64,000 nt of DNA from Enterococcus diestrammenae (GCF_009933255.1 NZ_MAEI01000026.1:44527-108526), one strand, 5' to 3'; shown: positions 25,611 to 34,075, counted from the first letter of the stretch. The notes: generated by a model not told the origin, from the letters alone. Program-made: numbers and translations.

Positions 25611-26435
25611 TTATTTCACAGAACCAGCCACACCGTTGTAAATGTATTTTTGCAAAGCCAAGAAGACAATTAAAATCGGTAAAATAACAATAATTACCCC
25701 GGCTAAGATCACTGGCCAGTTGGTTCCATACGGGCCTTTAAATGCGAAGAGGGCCGTGGAGATCACTTTTAGTTTACGATCAGGCATATACAAGAAAGGA
25801 TTGTAGAAATCGTTGTAAACACCCACACCACTGATGATCAGCATGGTGACAATCGGCGCCTTTAAGTTGGGCAAAATAATCCGCCAAAAGATACCAAAAT
25901 AATTGGCTCCATCCAAATAGGCCGATTCATCTAAAGAGACTGGAATTTCATCTAAGTATTGCAAAAAGACATAGATGGAGATCACATCGGTTCCCAAGTT
26001 TAGTAAAATAACTGACCAAATCGTGTTGAACAAGCCAATGCCTTCGATGATTTGGAACGTCGCTACCTGACTAGTAATACCAGGAATCAACATCGCCATC
26101 ATAAACAAAGCCATAATCGGTTTCTTTAGTTTGAAATCAAAACGACTCATGACATAGGCAAACATCGAACCTAACAAGAGTTTTCCCACCATGCTAATAG
26201 CAAAAATAAGCAAGGTGTTTTTAAAACCAGTCAACATTTGACCATTGATAAAGGCCGTTTTGTAGTTGCTAAAGTCCAAGGATTTTGGCAGCGACAAGAC
26301 ACCAGTAGACAAGAATTCATTGTTGGATTTAAAAGAGCCAATAAAAACCACCAAGATTGGTAATACGGCAACGACTGCCCCAATGATCAAGATTAAATAT
26401 TGAACGATCCGTCCAATAGATAACTGTTTTTTCAT
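25611..26435 (-). CDS. CUT1 sugar ABC transporter permease (MalG type)
   Basis: A 274-residue inner-membrane subunit with six predicted helices. The cytoplasmic EAA loop that docks the ATPase reads DESAYLDGANYFGIFWRIILP, close to the EAA-x3-DGA-x7-I-x-LP consensus. The N-terminus and the ending YIYNGVAGSVK are typical of MalG-like proteins. It begins 3 bases after the partner permease. No ATPase gene lies in the locus, so a shared MsmK/MalK-type ATPase encoded elsewhere probably drives it. It would import the oligosaccharides processed by GH36, GH113 and GH1. Confidence 0.9.
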   Translation of the reverse strand: MKKQLSIGRIVQYLILIIGAVVAVLPILVVFIGSFKSNNEFLSTGVLSLPKSLDFSNYKTAFINGQMLTGFKNTLLIFAISMVGKLLLGSMFAYVMSRFDFKLKKPIMALFMMAMLIPGITSQVATFQIIEGIGLFNTIWSVILLNLGTDVISIYVFLQYLDEIPVSLDESAYLDGANYFGIFWRIILPNLKAPIVTMLIISGVGVYNDFYNPFLYMPDRKLKVISTALFAFKGPYGTNWPVILAGVIIVILPILIVFLALQKYIYNGVAGSVK

Positions 26436-26438
26436 CTG

Positions 26439-27356
26439 CTACGCCTCCTTCTCGCTGATAAATTTGCGTTGAATCAAGGTCACCACTAAGACAATCACAA
26501 GTAAAATAACGGCCATCGCTGAAGCTAAACCGACTTTATTGTACTTGAAGGCAGTATCGATGGTTTGGATGACAAAGGTCATGGTGCCATTGGAGCCCCC
26601 AGTCATAATGTATGGAATATCAAAGACACTCAAGGAGCCGCTGATGCCTAAAATCAAGTTTAGGAAGATGATTTTACGAATACTCGGTACAATGATATAG
26701 CGGAACTCATCCCAACGATTCGCCCCATCGATCTCAGCTGCTTCATAAACTTCTGGATTGACCGACTGGATTGCACCTAGAAAAATCAAAAAGTTAAAGC
26801 CGGTATAACGCCACAAGGAGGTAAAGGCCAAGGAAATATTATTGATGGAGCGATCCCCTAGCCATAGCCGAATTTGACTATCCAACCCTAGCGCTGATAG
26901 CACCGTATCCAAAGTACCGCCACCTTTGAAGAAGTACAAGAAAATAAAGCCGATTGCTACCCCATTTAATAAATAAGGGAAAAATAAAATTCCCTTCCAA
27001 AAATTGGCAAATTTTACCTTAAAGGACAAAATCGTTGCAAACAATAGCGCGACACCCAATTGCAAAAACGTCGCGAAGAAATAGTACAAGCTAGTTTTGA
27101 AAACAGTGAAATATTTGGGATTGGTTAAAACCGTCTTGTAGTTATCTAGTCCGACAAATTTACTATCTGGGGAATAACCATTCCACTCCGTCAAACTGTA
27201 CTGGAACATCTTCACCAAAGGATAATAAGATAACAATAATAACAACAACACCGGAATAATGGTAAAGGTAAAGATCAAGATTCGTTTTTCGGTTTTTTGG
27301 CTAAAACGGGATTTTTTCACCGTCTTATTCATGGTCAACTCTCCCTGTTTATTCAT
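26439..27356 (-). CDS. CUT1 sugar ABC transporter permease (MalF type)
   Basis: A 305-residue inner-membrane subunit with six helices and a basic N-terminus. The EAA loop reads EVYEAAEIDGANRWDEFRYIIVP. Its beginning (LLLLLLSYYPLVKMFQYSLTEWNGY) and the following FVGLDNYKTVL are standard for the first permease of CUT1 importers. Two starts are possible: 27356 after AAGGAGG, which is preferred, and 27332 after AGGGAGAG. It lies 238 bases downstream of the binding-protein gene, with a large stem-loop in between. Confidence 0.9.
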   Translation of the reverse strand: MNKQGELTMNKTVKKSRFSQKTEKRILIFTFTIIPVLLLLLLSYYPLVKMFQYSLTEWNGYSPDSKFVGLDNYKTVLTNPKYFTVFKTSLYYFFATFLQLGVALLFATILSFKVKFANFWKGILFFPYLLNGVAIGFIFLYFFKGGGTLDTVLSALGLDSQIRLWLGDRSINNISLAFTSLWRYTGFNFLIFLGAIQSVNPEVYEAAEIDGANRWDEFRYIIVPSIRKIIFLNLILGISGSLSVFDIPYIMTGGSNGTMTFVIQTIDTAFKYNKVGLASAMAVILLVIVLVVTLIQRKFISEKEA

Positions 27357-27478
27357 GTTGGCTCCTCCTTATTCTAAAACTCCCCATATCGACCACAATC
27401 TGCAATCGCTATGTACGCCCCTTTGATCGTATCCTACAAAAGCGTCACTACCAAGGTAAGCTTTTTTGACGACACGAT

Positions 27479-27511
27479 ACTTTTGTCTGGCACACGTTGC
27501 CAGACAAAAGT
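27479..27511. promoter_or_regulatory. Perfect 13-bp stem-loop between binding protein and permease genes
   Basis: ACTTTTGTCTGGC (27479-27491) and GCCAGACAAAAGT (27499-27511) pair perfectly around a 7-base loop. No T run follows on the reverse strand. This suggests an mRNA-stabilising or processing hairpin that sets a high binding-protein to permease ratio. Confidence 0.75.
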
Positions 27512-27594
27512 GAGTGCCTACCAGCAACACTAGTGGTTACTACCCATCAACCAAAAGTCTTTGACCGACTACTAGGCTGCCTTCTCAAAAATTT

Positions 27595-28905
27595 TTATTC
27601 TCCCACGGCGGCCATCGCATCTGACCAGCGTTTGTTGAAGTCTTTCATAATCGCTTCGAAGCTTTCGTTTGAGTTGCCGACTGCTGCATCGATGATTCGT
27701 TGTTTTTCAGCATCGGTAGTGCCCACACCTAATTCAGATTGGTCATTGATAGCGCTAAATAAAGATTCTTTGCCGGCTGGTGCTGGGTTTTCTTCCATTA
27801 GTTCAACCCCAGCATCTTGGGCCGCTTTCAATGATTCTGGATAATCAGCACCAATCTTGGCAGACAAGCCCCCATTTTCTTCGGCGTAGTCTGATTCATT
27901 GACTAACCAATCGATCAGTTTGCGTGCTGCCTCTTTGTGTTTGCTGTGAACATTGATTCCATAGTTGTAGTCTGCTCCGATTGGCAAGTATTGTTTGCCA
28001 TCTTCAGCAGTCATTGGAAATGGTTGGAAGATGATGTCCTCAGCAGTATCAGCATTGATGTCTTTGACTTGTGGAACCGCCCAACTTCCCAAAACCATAA
28101 TCCCGATCTTCCCATTAGCCATATCAACTTTTGATTGTTCCCAATCAGATGTCGTGGGGTCAGCCTCAATCAACCCTTGATTGCTAACATCGTATAAGGT
28201 TTTATAAATCGTGTTCATCACTTTACCTGTTGCAAATGGTTCTTTGTCTGAAGTCATCTTATTGGTAAAATCTTTATCCCCAGAAGCGCCACTGCGGACA
28301 AAATCCCAGTTTGACAAAGTCCAACCAGCTGCATAGTTCGTGTACAGTGGTGTCACTTCAGCATTTTTTTCTTTGATAGTTTTTAAGGCTGCGACAAAAT
28401 CTTCAGGCGTCTGTGGAAATTCGTCAATCCCAGCATCTTTAAAGACTTTTTGATTGACCACCATCCCAGTGGCATTCATCTGTGATGGCAATCCATAACT
28501 CGTCCCATCATAGGAGCGATCGTTTAAGCCCATATAATCTTTGCTGAGCTCTTCTTTTTTACCAAGGGGTTCAAAAAAGTTCCCGTAATCTTCGGGCTTG
28601 ATATCTCCTGGAATCATCAAGACATCCCCGTACTCTTCACTATTCATTCGGGTTTTGATTTGACCAGCATAGTCTGTAATCGTTTGAATTTCGACTTTGA
28701 TATCTGGGTATTTCTCATTGAATTTTGCCATATATTCATCCCATTTTCCGTTGGTTTCCCAGTCGGTTTTGTGGTTGATGAAGGTAATGGTCTCCGTTTT
28801 CCCGCCATCCTTGCCATTGGCGGTATCTTTGTTGTTTCCACACGCCCCTAAAACTAAACCTGCTGCCCCCAAGACGACGATTGAACCTAGCATTTTTCTC
28901 TTCAT
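27595..28905 (-). CDS. Sugar ABC transporter substrate-binding lipoprotein
   Basis: A 436-residue extracellular lipoprotein. The signal peptide ends in a lipobox LVLGAC, with C22 as the lipidated residue, followed by a GNNKD linker. The mature part is a type 1 family extracellular solute-binding protein, with PQTPEDFVAALKTIKEK, VLGSWAVPQVKD and aromatic residues for oligosaccharide stacking (Trp in WTLSNWDFV). It captures oligosaccharides for the two permeases downstream. A cre site (28986) and a GntR-type operator (29026) lie just upstream, so this is the first gene of the importer operon. Confidence 0.92.
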   Translation of the reverse strand: MKRKMLGSIVVLGAAGLVLGACGNNKDTANGKDGGKTETITFINHKTDWETNGKWDEYMAKFNEKYPDIKVEIQTITDYAGQIKTRMNSEEYGDVLMIPGDIKPEDYGNFFEPLGKKEELSKDYMGLNDRSYDGTSYGLPSQMNATGMVVNQKVFKDAGIDEFPQTPEDFVAALKTIKEKNAEVTPLYTNYAAGWTLSNWDFVRSGASGDKDFTNKMTSDKEPFATGKVMNTIYKTLYDVSNQGLIEADPTTSDWEQSKVDMANGKIGIMVLGSWAVPQVKDINADTAEDIIFQPFPMTAEDGKQYLPIGADYNYGINVHSKHKEAARKLIDWLVNESDYAEENGGLSAKIGADYPESLKAAQDAGVELMEENPAPAGKESLFSAINDQSELGVGTTDAEKQRIIDAAVGNSNESFEAIMKDFNKRWSDAMAAVGE

Positions 28906-28985
28906 GTTACTTTCCTCCTAAAATTAATAAATGAAGTGCTGTTACCAAAAACTGTTCATGCCTTGTTACTAAGTGTGTTGCAAAG

Positions 28986-28999
28986 AGAAAACGATTACA
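28986..28999. promoter_or_regulatory. Candidate cre (CcpA) site upstream of the importer operon
   Basis: On the reverse strand TGTAATCGTTTTCT matches TGNAANCGNTNNCA except the last base. It lies right after a candidate -10 (TATTAT, about 29008-29013), where CcpA would block initiation. Confidence 0.65.
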
Positions 29000-29025
29000 A
29001 GCTCATAATACTACATTTTTTATTT

Positions 29026-29039
29026 AAAGTATATACTTT
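29026..29039. promoter_or_regulatory. Candidate GntR/UTRA operator at the importer promoter
   Basis: AAAGTATATACTTT is a perfect 14-bp palindrome overlapping the position expected for the -35 box. It is the best of three similar sites in the locus. Confidence 0.75.
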
Positions 29040-29047
29040 TATACAAA

Positions 29048-29980
29048 TTATTTTGTACTTTTATAAAATTCGCGAATGATCTTCGCCGCCGGTTTGCCAT
29101 AAACCCCATAATCATCGTCTTTAAGGGCCGCCTCACGAGGATACAGCTGCGCTTTCCAGTCCCAAATACCGAAGCCTTGTACCCAGTTTCTCTTGTCACA
29201 AGCAGTAAACATCCTTTGAAACCATTGAGATTGAGCCATCATGCTGACCTCTCCTGGCAACCCCCAATCATTGGGAAGATATTGACTGCCCTCACGACTT
29301 GGACAACCTGCTTCACAAAAGAAGAAAGGCTTTTGGTGATGCTTCACCACTTTTTCAATTCGATCCAATTCTTGCTCCCATTTGTCAATCGGATAATACC
29401 CAGAGGAAGAAATGACATCCACAGCATCCCACCAAATTAGCTGATCTTCTTGATACTTGTCGCAGTTATACGTCAGAAGACCATGGTAATGCTGACGTAT
29501 CTGGGAAATGGTTTCACGCCACTGCGCATCCCGGCGATCACTATTAACCAATTCACAACCGACAACCAACATGACACACCCCGTCTCTTCGGCGAGTCGG
29601 GCATAGTGATTCAAGTAGTCACGATAGGCGTCAAACCATTGACTCCAAGTCGGTTCACAGGGAACATCGTGATCAAAAAAATTGATATGGGCTCGCCACG
29701 TACCATCTGCCACATTGACCATGGGTTTTAAGATAACTTTCAACCCAATTTCCTGCGCATAAGCAATCATCCCTTTCACCTCTGCATCTGATAAAACGCT
29801 GTCACTTTGCCAATCGATTTTGGTAGCTTGAGGATGAGCTTGGGTGACAGTAATTGGTAATATCACATGACTTACAGCTAATTCTTCTTTCATCTTCCGC
29901 AACGATTCTCGGCTCATGGGGTCTTGCCAGTTTCCTCGCTGGCTCATAAACCCAAAAGTCATCCCATTGATTGTTTCCAT
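29048..29980 (-). CDS. GH113-like glycosidase (beta-mannanase/exo-oligomannosidase type)
   Basis: A 310-residue TIM-barrel protein resembling GH113 (clan GH-A). It starts METINGMTFGFMSQRGNW, and the likely acid/base glutamate is in VVGCELVNSD and the nucleophile in FFFCEAGCPSREGSQ. GHL113 enzymes cut beta-1,4-mannans; intracellular ones trim oligosaccharides. No signal peptide, so a cytoplasmic role is likely. The open frame reaches 30211, overlapping the divergent epimerase gene, but the ATG at 29980 follows GGTGGAGAAG and starts the conserved region. No terminator separates its stop from the importer promoter 9 bases on, so read-through is possible. The family call is moderate; other clan A families are the alternative. 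Confidence 0.7.
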   Translation of the reverse strand: METINGMTFGFMSQRGNWQDPMSRESLRKMKEELAVSHVILPITVTQAHPQATKIDWQSDSVLSDAEVKGMIAYAQEIGLKVILKPMVNVADGTWRAHINFFDHDVPCEPTWSQWFDAYRDYLNHYARLAEETGCVMLVVGCELVNSDRRDAQWRETISQIRQHYHGLLTYNCDKYQEDQLIWWDAVDVISSSGYYPIDKWEQELDRIEKVVKHHQKPFFFCEAGCPSREGSQYLPNDWGLPGEVSMMAQSQWFQRMFTACDKRNWVQGFGIWDWKAQLYPREAALKDDDYGVYGKPAAKIIREFYKSTK

Positions 29981-30007
29981 CTTTTCACTTCTCCACCTTT
30001 CTTTTTT

Positions 30008-30021
30008 TGTAATCGATTTCA
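30008..30021. promoter_or_regulatory. Candidate cre (CcpA) site in the GH113/epimerase divergent promoter region
   Basis: TGTAATCGATTTCA matches TGNAANCGNTNNCA at every fixed position. It lies 28 bases before the GH113-like start. Confidence 0.7.
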
Positions 30022-30060
30022 ATTTCATATTGTAAAGGAGGGAGTCAAAAAATTCAATAT

Positions 30061-30076
30061 AAATATATACTTTTAA
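30061..30076. promoter_or_regulatory. Candidate GntR/UTRA operator in the divergent promoter region
   Basis: AAATATATACTTTTAA shares the TATATACTTT half of the palindrome at 29026-29039. One arm is weaker. It lies between the GH113-like and epimerase genes and may control both. Confidence 0.55.
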
Positions 30077-30133
30077 TTCTAATGATTTATACAACGCGAT
30101 ATAGTAGGTGTAATAAAACTGGAGGTGTTTTTT

Positions 30134-31321
30134 TTGGATAAGAAGAAATTGTACACACAGCTCACACAACAAATCCTCCCCTTCTGGCAAGGTGAGATGG
30201 ATCTGATTCACGGTGGTTTTTACGGCCGTCGGGATTTTAACTTACAAACAGATGCCACTGCGAATAAAAGCTGCTTGATGAACGCCCGGTACTTATGGAG
30301 TTTTAGTCATTGCTACCGTATTTTGCAAGACACGCCTGTTAAAAAGTCATTTTTGACTAGTCTAAAAGCCGCAGCAACCCACGCCTATGAATTTCTCCGA
30401 CAAGCTTGTTGGGATCAAGAGAACCAGGGAATTTTCTGGGAAGTAACCGCAACAGGTGCGCTCTTTGCGTCCCATAAAAGCACCTACGCGAATAGTTTTG
30501 CCCTCTACGGCCTCAGTGAGTTTTACTTGGCCTTTCAAGATCCATCTGCACTAGCGATGGCAACGACCCTCTTTGATCTGCTGGAAAAGAAGACTTATAA
30601 TCCTGTGACAAATGGTTACCAGGAGGATTTTTCCCGTGACTGGTCCCCCATCTTTCCCCAATCGATTGGCCCTAGCAATTTACCAGAGCTAGCCTTTACC
30701 ACCAATACTCATTTGCACCTTTTGGAAGCATACACCAATTTCTATCTGACGATGCCAACAGCCCCAGTCAAAGCTGCGCTACAAAGATTACTCACCATTT
30801 TTACCGATAACATTGCAACACCAACAGGCTGCTTCCAATTTTTCAATACTAGTTGGCAGCCTTTAACCCAGGAAATCAGTTTTAGTCACGATATTGAAAC
30901 CAGCTGGCTATTGCAGCGGACCTTGACTGTTACTGGGATCACAGATATGCAAGTCCGGGCCCTCATCGAAAATCTTGGCAAGCAGGTAGCGGCAAATGGC
31001 CTCGATGACAATGGCATCATCCGGGATCATTCAAATGATTTAAAAGCTCCAACTAGAAAAACTTGGTGGGCGCTAGCTGAAGCAATCATTGGCTTTTATA
31101 ATCTCTACCAATTAACTGGTGACGAGGCTTATCATGAGTTGGCTACTTGCCACTTCAACATGGTACAACGAAACTTTATCGATCCTCGACCCAACAGCGA
31201 GTGGTATGCCTATCTGAACAATGACGGGCGACCAGATTTCACTGAAGATATCGCCAATGCCTGGAAAGGACCGTATCATACCTGTCGCATGTATACCGAA
31301 ATGCTCACACGTCTCCCCTAA
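30134..31321 (+). CDS. AGE-family epimerase, cellobiose/mannobiose 2-epimerase type
   Basis: A 395-residue (alpha/alpha)6-barrel epimerase. Cellobiose 2-epimerases swap the reducing-end glucose and mannose of beta-1,4-disaccharides, for example mannobiose to mannosylglucose. Family marks are HGGFYGRRDF near residue 22, NARYLWSFSHCYR near 48, the catalytic-histidine region FSHDIETSWLL, WALAEAIIGFYNLYQ, and a final PYHTCRMYTEML. The start is TTG at 30134, because GGAGG lies at 30121-30125; an in-frame GTG at 30125 would overlap that site. It is divergent from the GH113-like gene and closes the locus with a strong terminator. The substrate is inferred. Confidence 0.83.
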   Translation: MDKKKLYTQLTQQILPFWQGEMDLIHGGFYGRRDFNLQTDATANKSCLMNARYLWSFSHCYRILQDTPVKKSFLTSLKAAATHAYEFLRQACWDQENQGIFWEVTATGALFASHKSTYANSFALYGLSEFYLAFQDPSALAMATTLFDLLEKKTYNPVTNGYQEDFSRDWSPIFPQSIGPSNLPELAFTTNTHLHLLEAYTNFYLTMPTAPVKAALQRLLTIFTDNIATPTGCFQFFNTSWQPLTQEISFSHDIETSWLLQRTLTVTGITDMQVRALIENLGKQVAANGLDDNGIIRDHSNDLKAPTRKTWWALAEAIIGFYNLYQLTGDEAYHELATCHFNMVQRNFIDPRPNSEWYAYLNNDGRPDFTEDIANAWKGPYHTCRMYTEMLTRLP

Positions 31322-31324
31322 CAA

Positions 31325-31536
31325 GAACTCGTTTAGCTATCGAGAATTAAGGCGGAATCGACACGTGGTAATCTTTATCATGTGTCGGTTTCACTTTAAT
31401 TTTAGAAAATGCTAGTTGAACTAAGCAAAAGTCGCTAAATCCAACTGACTGCGGTAGTTGAGCAAATTTATGAAGCCAGATATTTTTAAACATGGTATTA
31501 TGGGACTTTCATTTGTGAAATTTTACAATATCTTTA
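31325..31536 (+). repeat. Dispersed intergenic repeat, family A copy 1
   Basis: Matches 53107-53270. A long imperfect palindrome (31345-31401, AATTAAGGCG with TTTAATT ends and inner TCGACAC/GTGTCGG) is followed by a conserved tail (TGAAGCCAGA, GGTATTATGG). A 50-odd-base hairpin segment absent from copy 2 sits in the middle and resembles the family C hairpin. Confidence 0.75.
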
Positions 31537-31590
31537 TCCATCAAAAAAAGACTACCCATGATTTTTCATGGGTAGTCTTTTTTTGATGGA
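31537..31590. terminator. Bidirectional terminator between the epimerase and csbD-like genes
   Basis: TCCATCAAAAAAAGACTACC and its reverse complement form a perfect stem of about 25 bp with a 4-base T loop. The T7 run in the 3' arm allows termination in both directions. Confidence 0.93.
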
Positions 31591-31650
31591 TAATTTAGTT
31601 TAACTGTGATCTTGTTACCTCTTGGAACGTGGGATGCAGCACTGGACGAC

Positions 31651-31848
31651 TTATTTTTGATCCTTCTCTTTGAAATCATCCACGATATCGTTGACTTTTT
31701 CAGCGACATCATCCGCTGCTTCTTTGACTTTTTCTTTGATTTTACCAAGTCCCTGTTGTGCTTTTCCTTTTAGCTCTTCTGATTCATCTCCAGTGACTTT
31801 TCCCTTGAGCTCCGTTGCTTTGCCTTTTACTTCATCTTTGTCAACCAT
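31651..31848 (-). CDS. CsbD-like small stress protein
   Basis: A 65-residue, highly charged and mostly helical protein of the CsbD family. It begins MVDKDEVKGKATELKGKVTG and repeats the GKxxELKGK pattern (ELKGKAQQGLGKIKEK), then ends in a lysine/aspartate-rich helix. CsbD proteins are induced by general stress in several Firmicutes, but their function is unknown. RBS AAGGAGGA precedes the ATG. It forms a single-gene unit; an 8-bp inverted repeat lies 55-76 bases upstream and could be regulatory. Confidence 0.85.
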   Translation of the reverse strand: MVDKDEVKGKATELKGKVTGDESEELKGKAQQGLGKIKEKVKEAADDVAEKVNDIVDDFKEKDQK

Positions 31849-31902
31849 TCTAATATCCTCCTTTAGAAAATAAAATGATTATTCTACTAATAAAATTACC
31901 AT

Positions 31903-31924
31903 TACTTCATAAAATAATGAAGTA
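31903..31924. promoter_or_regulatory. 8-bp inverted repeat upstream of the csbD-like gene
   Basis: TACTTCAT (31903-31910) and ATGAAGTA (31917-31924) are perfect arms 6 bases apart, in the expected promoter region. The remainder of the spacer 31849-32316 shows only the esterase terminator near its right end. Confidence 0.5.
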
Positions 31925-32210
31925 TTCTGCTTATGTCAGATTAGCTTTTCCTAATAGGATAGGTCTTTTGCCTAGTAGCTGATTATTGCAAAAGTGCTGA
32001 TCTGCAGCAACTAACTTAGAATCGACCAATAAAAACTCCCTTTCCCATCGATATCCAAAAATGGAAAGCAAACCGATAGAATAAAGGCGCTATTTGAGCT
32101 ATAACCGATGATAGCAGCTAAGAAATATTTTTATCCTCCAACAAAACATTTCCAACTGAATTCATTAGTAGCATTCAAAGCCGTATTTATCATTAGCATT
32201 TAGTCGATAC

Positions 32211-32255
32211 AAAAAAAGCCCCCCACGAGTGATTGTTGACTCATGAGGAGGGCTT
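32211..32255 (-). terminator. Terminator of the beta-1,2-glucan-type operon
   Basis: On the reverse strand AAGCCCTCCTCATGAGT pairs with ACTCGTGGGGGGCTT (imperfect), followed by TTTTTTT. It lies about 60 bases past the esterase stop. Confidence 0.88.
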
Positions 32256-32316
32256 GATATGTCTTGAAGATAGTAAACTTTTTTAGGGTTCTATGCACAT
32301 TGAGATGATCAATCGT

Positions 32317-33075
32317 TTATTGGCCAGCGTCCTCTAAGCAATGGGCAAATTTTGCTAGCACGGTTTGAATTTCTTGGTCCCAAAACGCCCAATTATGGGT
32401 ACCGGGATGTTCCTGATACTCATAATTGGCAAATTGTGATTGCCATTGTCGGGCATATTGGCGATTGACTGAAAGCAAAAAGTCTTCGGTACCACAGGAT
32501 TGATAGAGACAAAGGTGCTGGGCTGTAGCTTGGTGTTTTGCAGTAATCGCTTGTAAGTCATTTTCGCTACCTTTGACAGCTGCTAAACTACCAAAAATTC
32601 TAGTGAAACGTTTATCGCGACTAGGATCGTTTTCCCAAAGGTTCACAACATCCAGTGCACCAGATAAAGCTGCAGCACCGCGAAATTGATTAGGATAACT
32701 GAGGGCCCATTTGAATGCACCGTATCCGCCCATCGAAAGTCCCGCCACGAAAGTCGCTTCCGGTCGCGGGCTAACAGGAAACCATTGTTGGATGAAGGCT
32801 GGTAATTCCTGGGTTAGAAAATCAAAGTAGGCTTCTCCTTGAAACATATTGGTGTAATAACTCAATTCGACTTGAGGCATCACAATGATAAAAGGATACT
32901 CATTACCATAACGAGCCAAGGAAGTGTTATCCAACCAAGCGTGACAGTCATCAGACCAGCCGTGGAGCAAATACAAAACGGGATAGTGGGCCCGCTTGAC
33001 TTGCGGTAAGAAAACATTGACCGAGGTACCTTTTCCTAAAATTTGCGATGAAAAATGAATATGGTTGATAGCCAT
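32317..33075 (-). CDS. Alpha/beta-hydrolase esterase (EstA/CE1-like)
   Basis: A 252-residue cytoplasmic esterase of the esterase D/tributyrin esterase/CE1 type. The nucleophile is S114 in AGLSMGGYGAF, the oxyanion region is YLLHGWSDDCHAW, and the catalytic histidine is in PGTHNWAFW. A frame open to 33138 is discounted: the ATG at 33075 begins MAINHIHFSS after AAAGGAAA and lies 16 bases past the lacI stop. That makes it the last gene of the operon. It may cleave acyl groups, such as acetyl or succinyl, from imported oligosaccharides. Confidence 0.82.
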   Translation of the reverse strand: MAINHIHFSSQILGKGTSVNVFLPQVKRAHYPVLYLLHGWSDDCHAWLDNTSLARYGNEYPFIIVMPQVELSYYTNMFQGEAYFDFLTQELPAFIQQWFPVSPRPEATFVAGLSMGGYGAFKWALSYPNQFRGAAALSGALDVVNLWENDPSRDKRFTRIFGSLAAVKGSENDLQAITAKHQATAQHLCLYQSCGTEDFLLSVNRQYARQWQSQFANYEYQEHPGTHNWAFWDQEIQTVLAKFAHCLEDAGQ

Positions 33076-33091
33076 CTTTAGCGGTTTCCTT

Positions 33092-34048
33092 TCACGGACA
33101 TGATTTACCAGCGACAAAGGAAGTATAGATGACTTCATCTTCTGCTGGCTTTCCTTGAATCAGTTGCACAATCTTCTCAGCAGCTACCATGCCCCAACGA
33201 TGCTTGGAGTAGGCAATCGTGGCCAATCGTGGATTCATAAACGTACCCAACTCGATATTATCAAACCCAATCAAGCGAATCTCTTTACCAATCTCTTCCG
33301 GCCGGTGAGCAAAATATTTATAAATCCCCACTGCCATTTCATCATTGAAACTGAAAATATCTACCGGAAATGTCGGATTAGTGGCCATGATTTCAGCCGC
33401 TGCTTGGTAGCCCGAAGGTTCAGTAAAGTCTCCTTGAACTACCTGATAATCGATACCAAATCGATTTAACTCTTTGACACTAGCCTGGTAACGTTCTTGA
33501 CTATCATAGCCATCAGGTCCCGTCACGAGAAAGACTTTTTGACTAGCAATATCCGCAAACTTACTAATCGCTAACGTCGCCCCACCTTTATTATCTAAAA
33601 GTACTTTGCAGACGGATGCTTGATCAATTTCCCGGTCCAATACCACCAATGGTTGTTTTTGCTTTCCTAGTTGATTGATTTCCGTAGTTTGAAACGTCCA
33701 ATCAAGGATAATGGCCCCATCGATCATCCGTTCAGGGATGAAAAGATGGGAGCGCTGGCCACTGCAGACGATCATTTCATAATCAAAAGTGGCCAATCCC
33801 CGCTTAATCCCATCCAGTAGTTCCCCATAAAAGCTACCACCATAATCGGCTAGGTAGACACCAACAATATTGGTTTGTTGCTTTTTCAGAGTGCGGGCTG
33901 CCATGTTGGGAACGTAATTCATCTCGCGAGCAATTGCTTCTATTTTTTTGCGGGTTTGGTCCGTCACTTTAGGGCTCCCATTTAATGCATACGAGACAGT
34001 GGAAATGGACACTCCTGCGGCCTTCGCGATATCTTTAATTCCTACCAT
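33092..34048 (-). CDS. LacI-family transcriptional regulator
   Basis: A 318-residue regulator. The N-terminal helix-turn-helix and hinge read IKDIAKAAGVSISTVSYALN with a conserved NYVPNMAARTLK after it, and the C-terminal part is a periplasmic-binding-like sensor domain with LIGFDNIELGTFMNPRLATI. The ATG at 34048 is preferred: the GTG at 34057 lies inside the ribosome site TAGGAG. It is encoded inside the operon, after the GH94 gene. A GAAACGTTTC dyad next to the operon promoter (45331-45340) and a second at 45528-45537 are its likely operators. The inducer may be a gluco-oligosaccharide. Confidence 0.9.
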   Translation of the reverse strand: MVGIKDIAKAAGVSISTVSYALNGSPKVTDQTRKKIEAIAREMNYVPNMAARTLKKQQTNIVGVYLADYGGSFYGELLDGIKRGLATFDYEMIVCSGQRSHLFIPERMIDGAIILDWTFQTTEINQLGKQKQPLVVLDREIDQASVCKVLLDNKGGATLAISKFADIASQKVFLVTGPDGYDSQERYQASVKELNRFGIDYQVVQGDFTEPSGYQAAAEIMATNPTFPVDIFSFNDEMAVGIYKYFAHRPEEIGKEIRLIGFDNIELGTFMNPRLATIAYSKHRWGMVAAEKIVQLIQGKPAEDEVIYTSFVAGKSCP

Positions 34049-34075
34049 GTGCTTCACTCCTATAGTTTGTTGCTT

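Noticed and set aside
29981..30211. A 77-codon N-terminal extension of the GH113-like gene
   Set aside because: It would cross the cre and operator sites and overlap the divergent epimerase gene, while a good ribosome site precedes the ATG at 29980.
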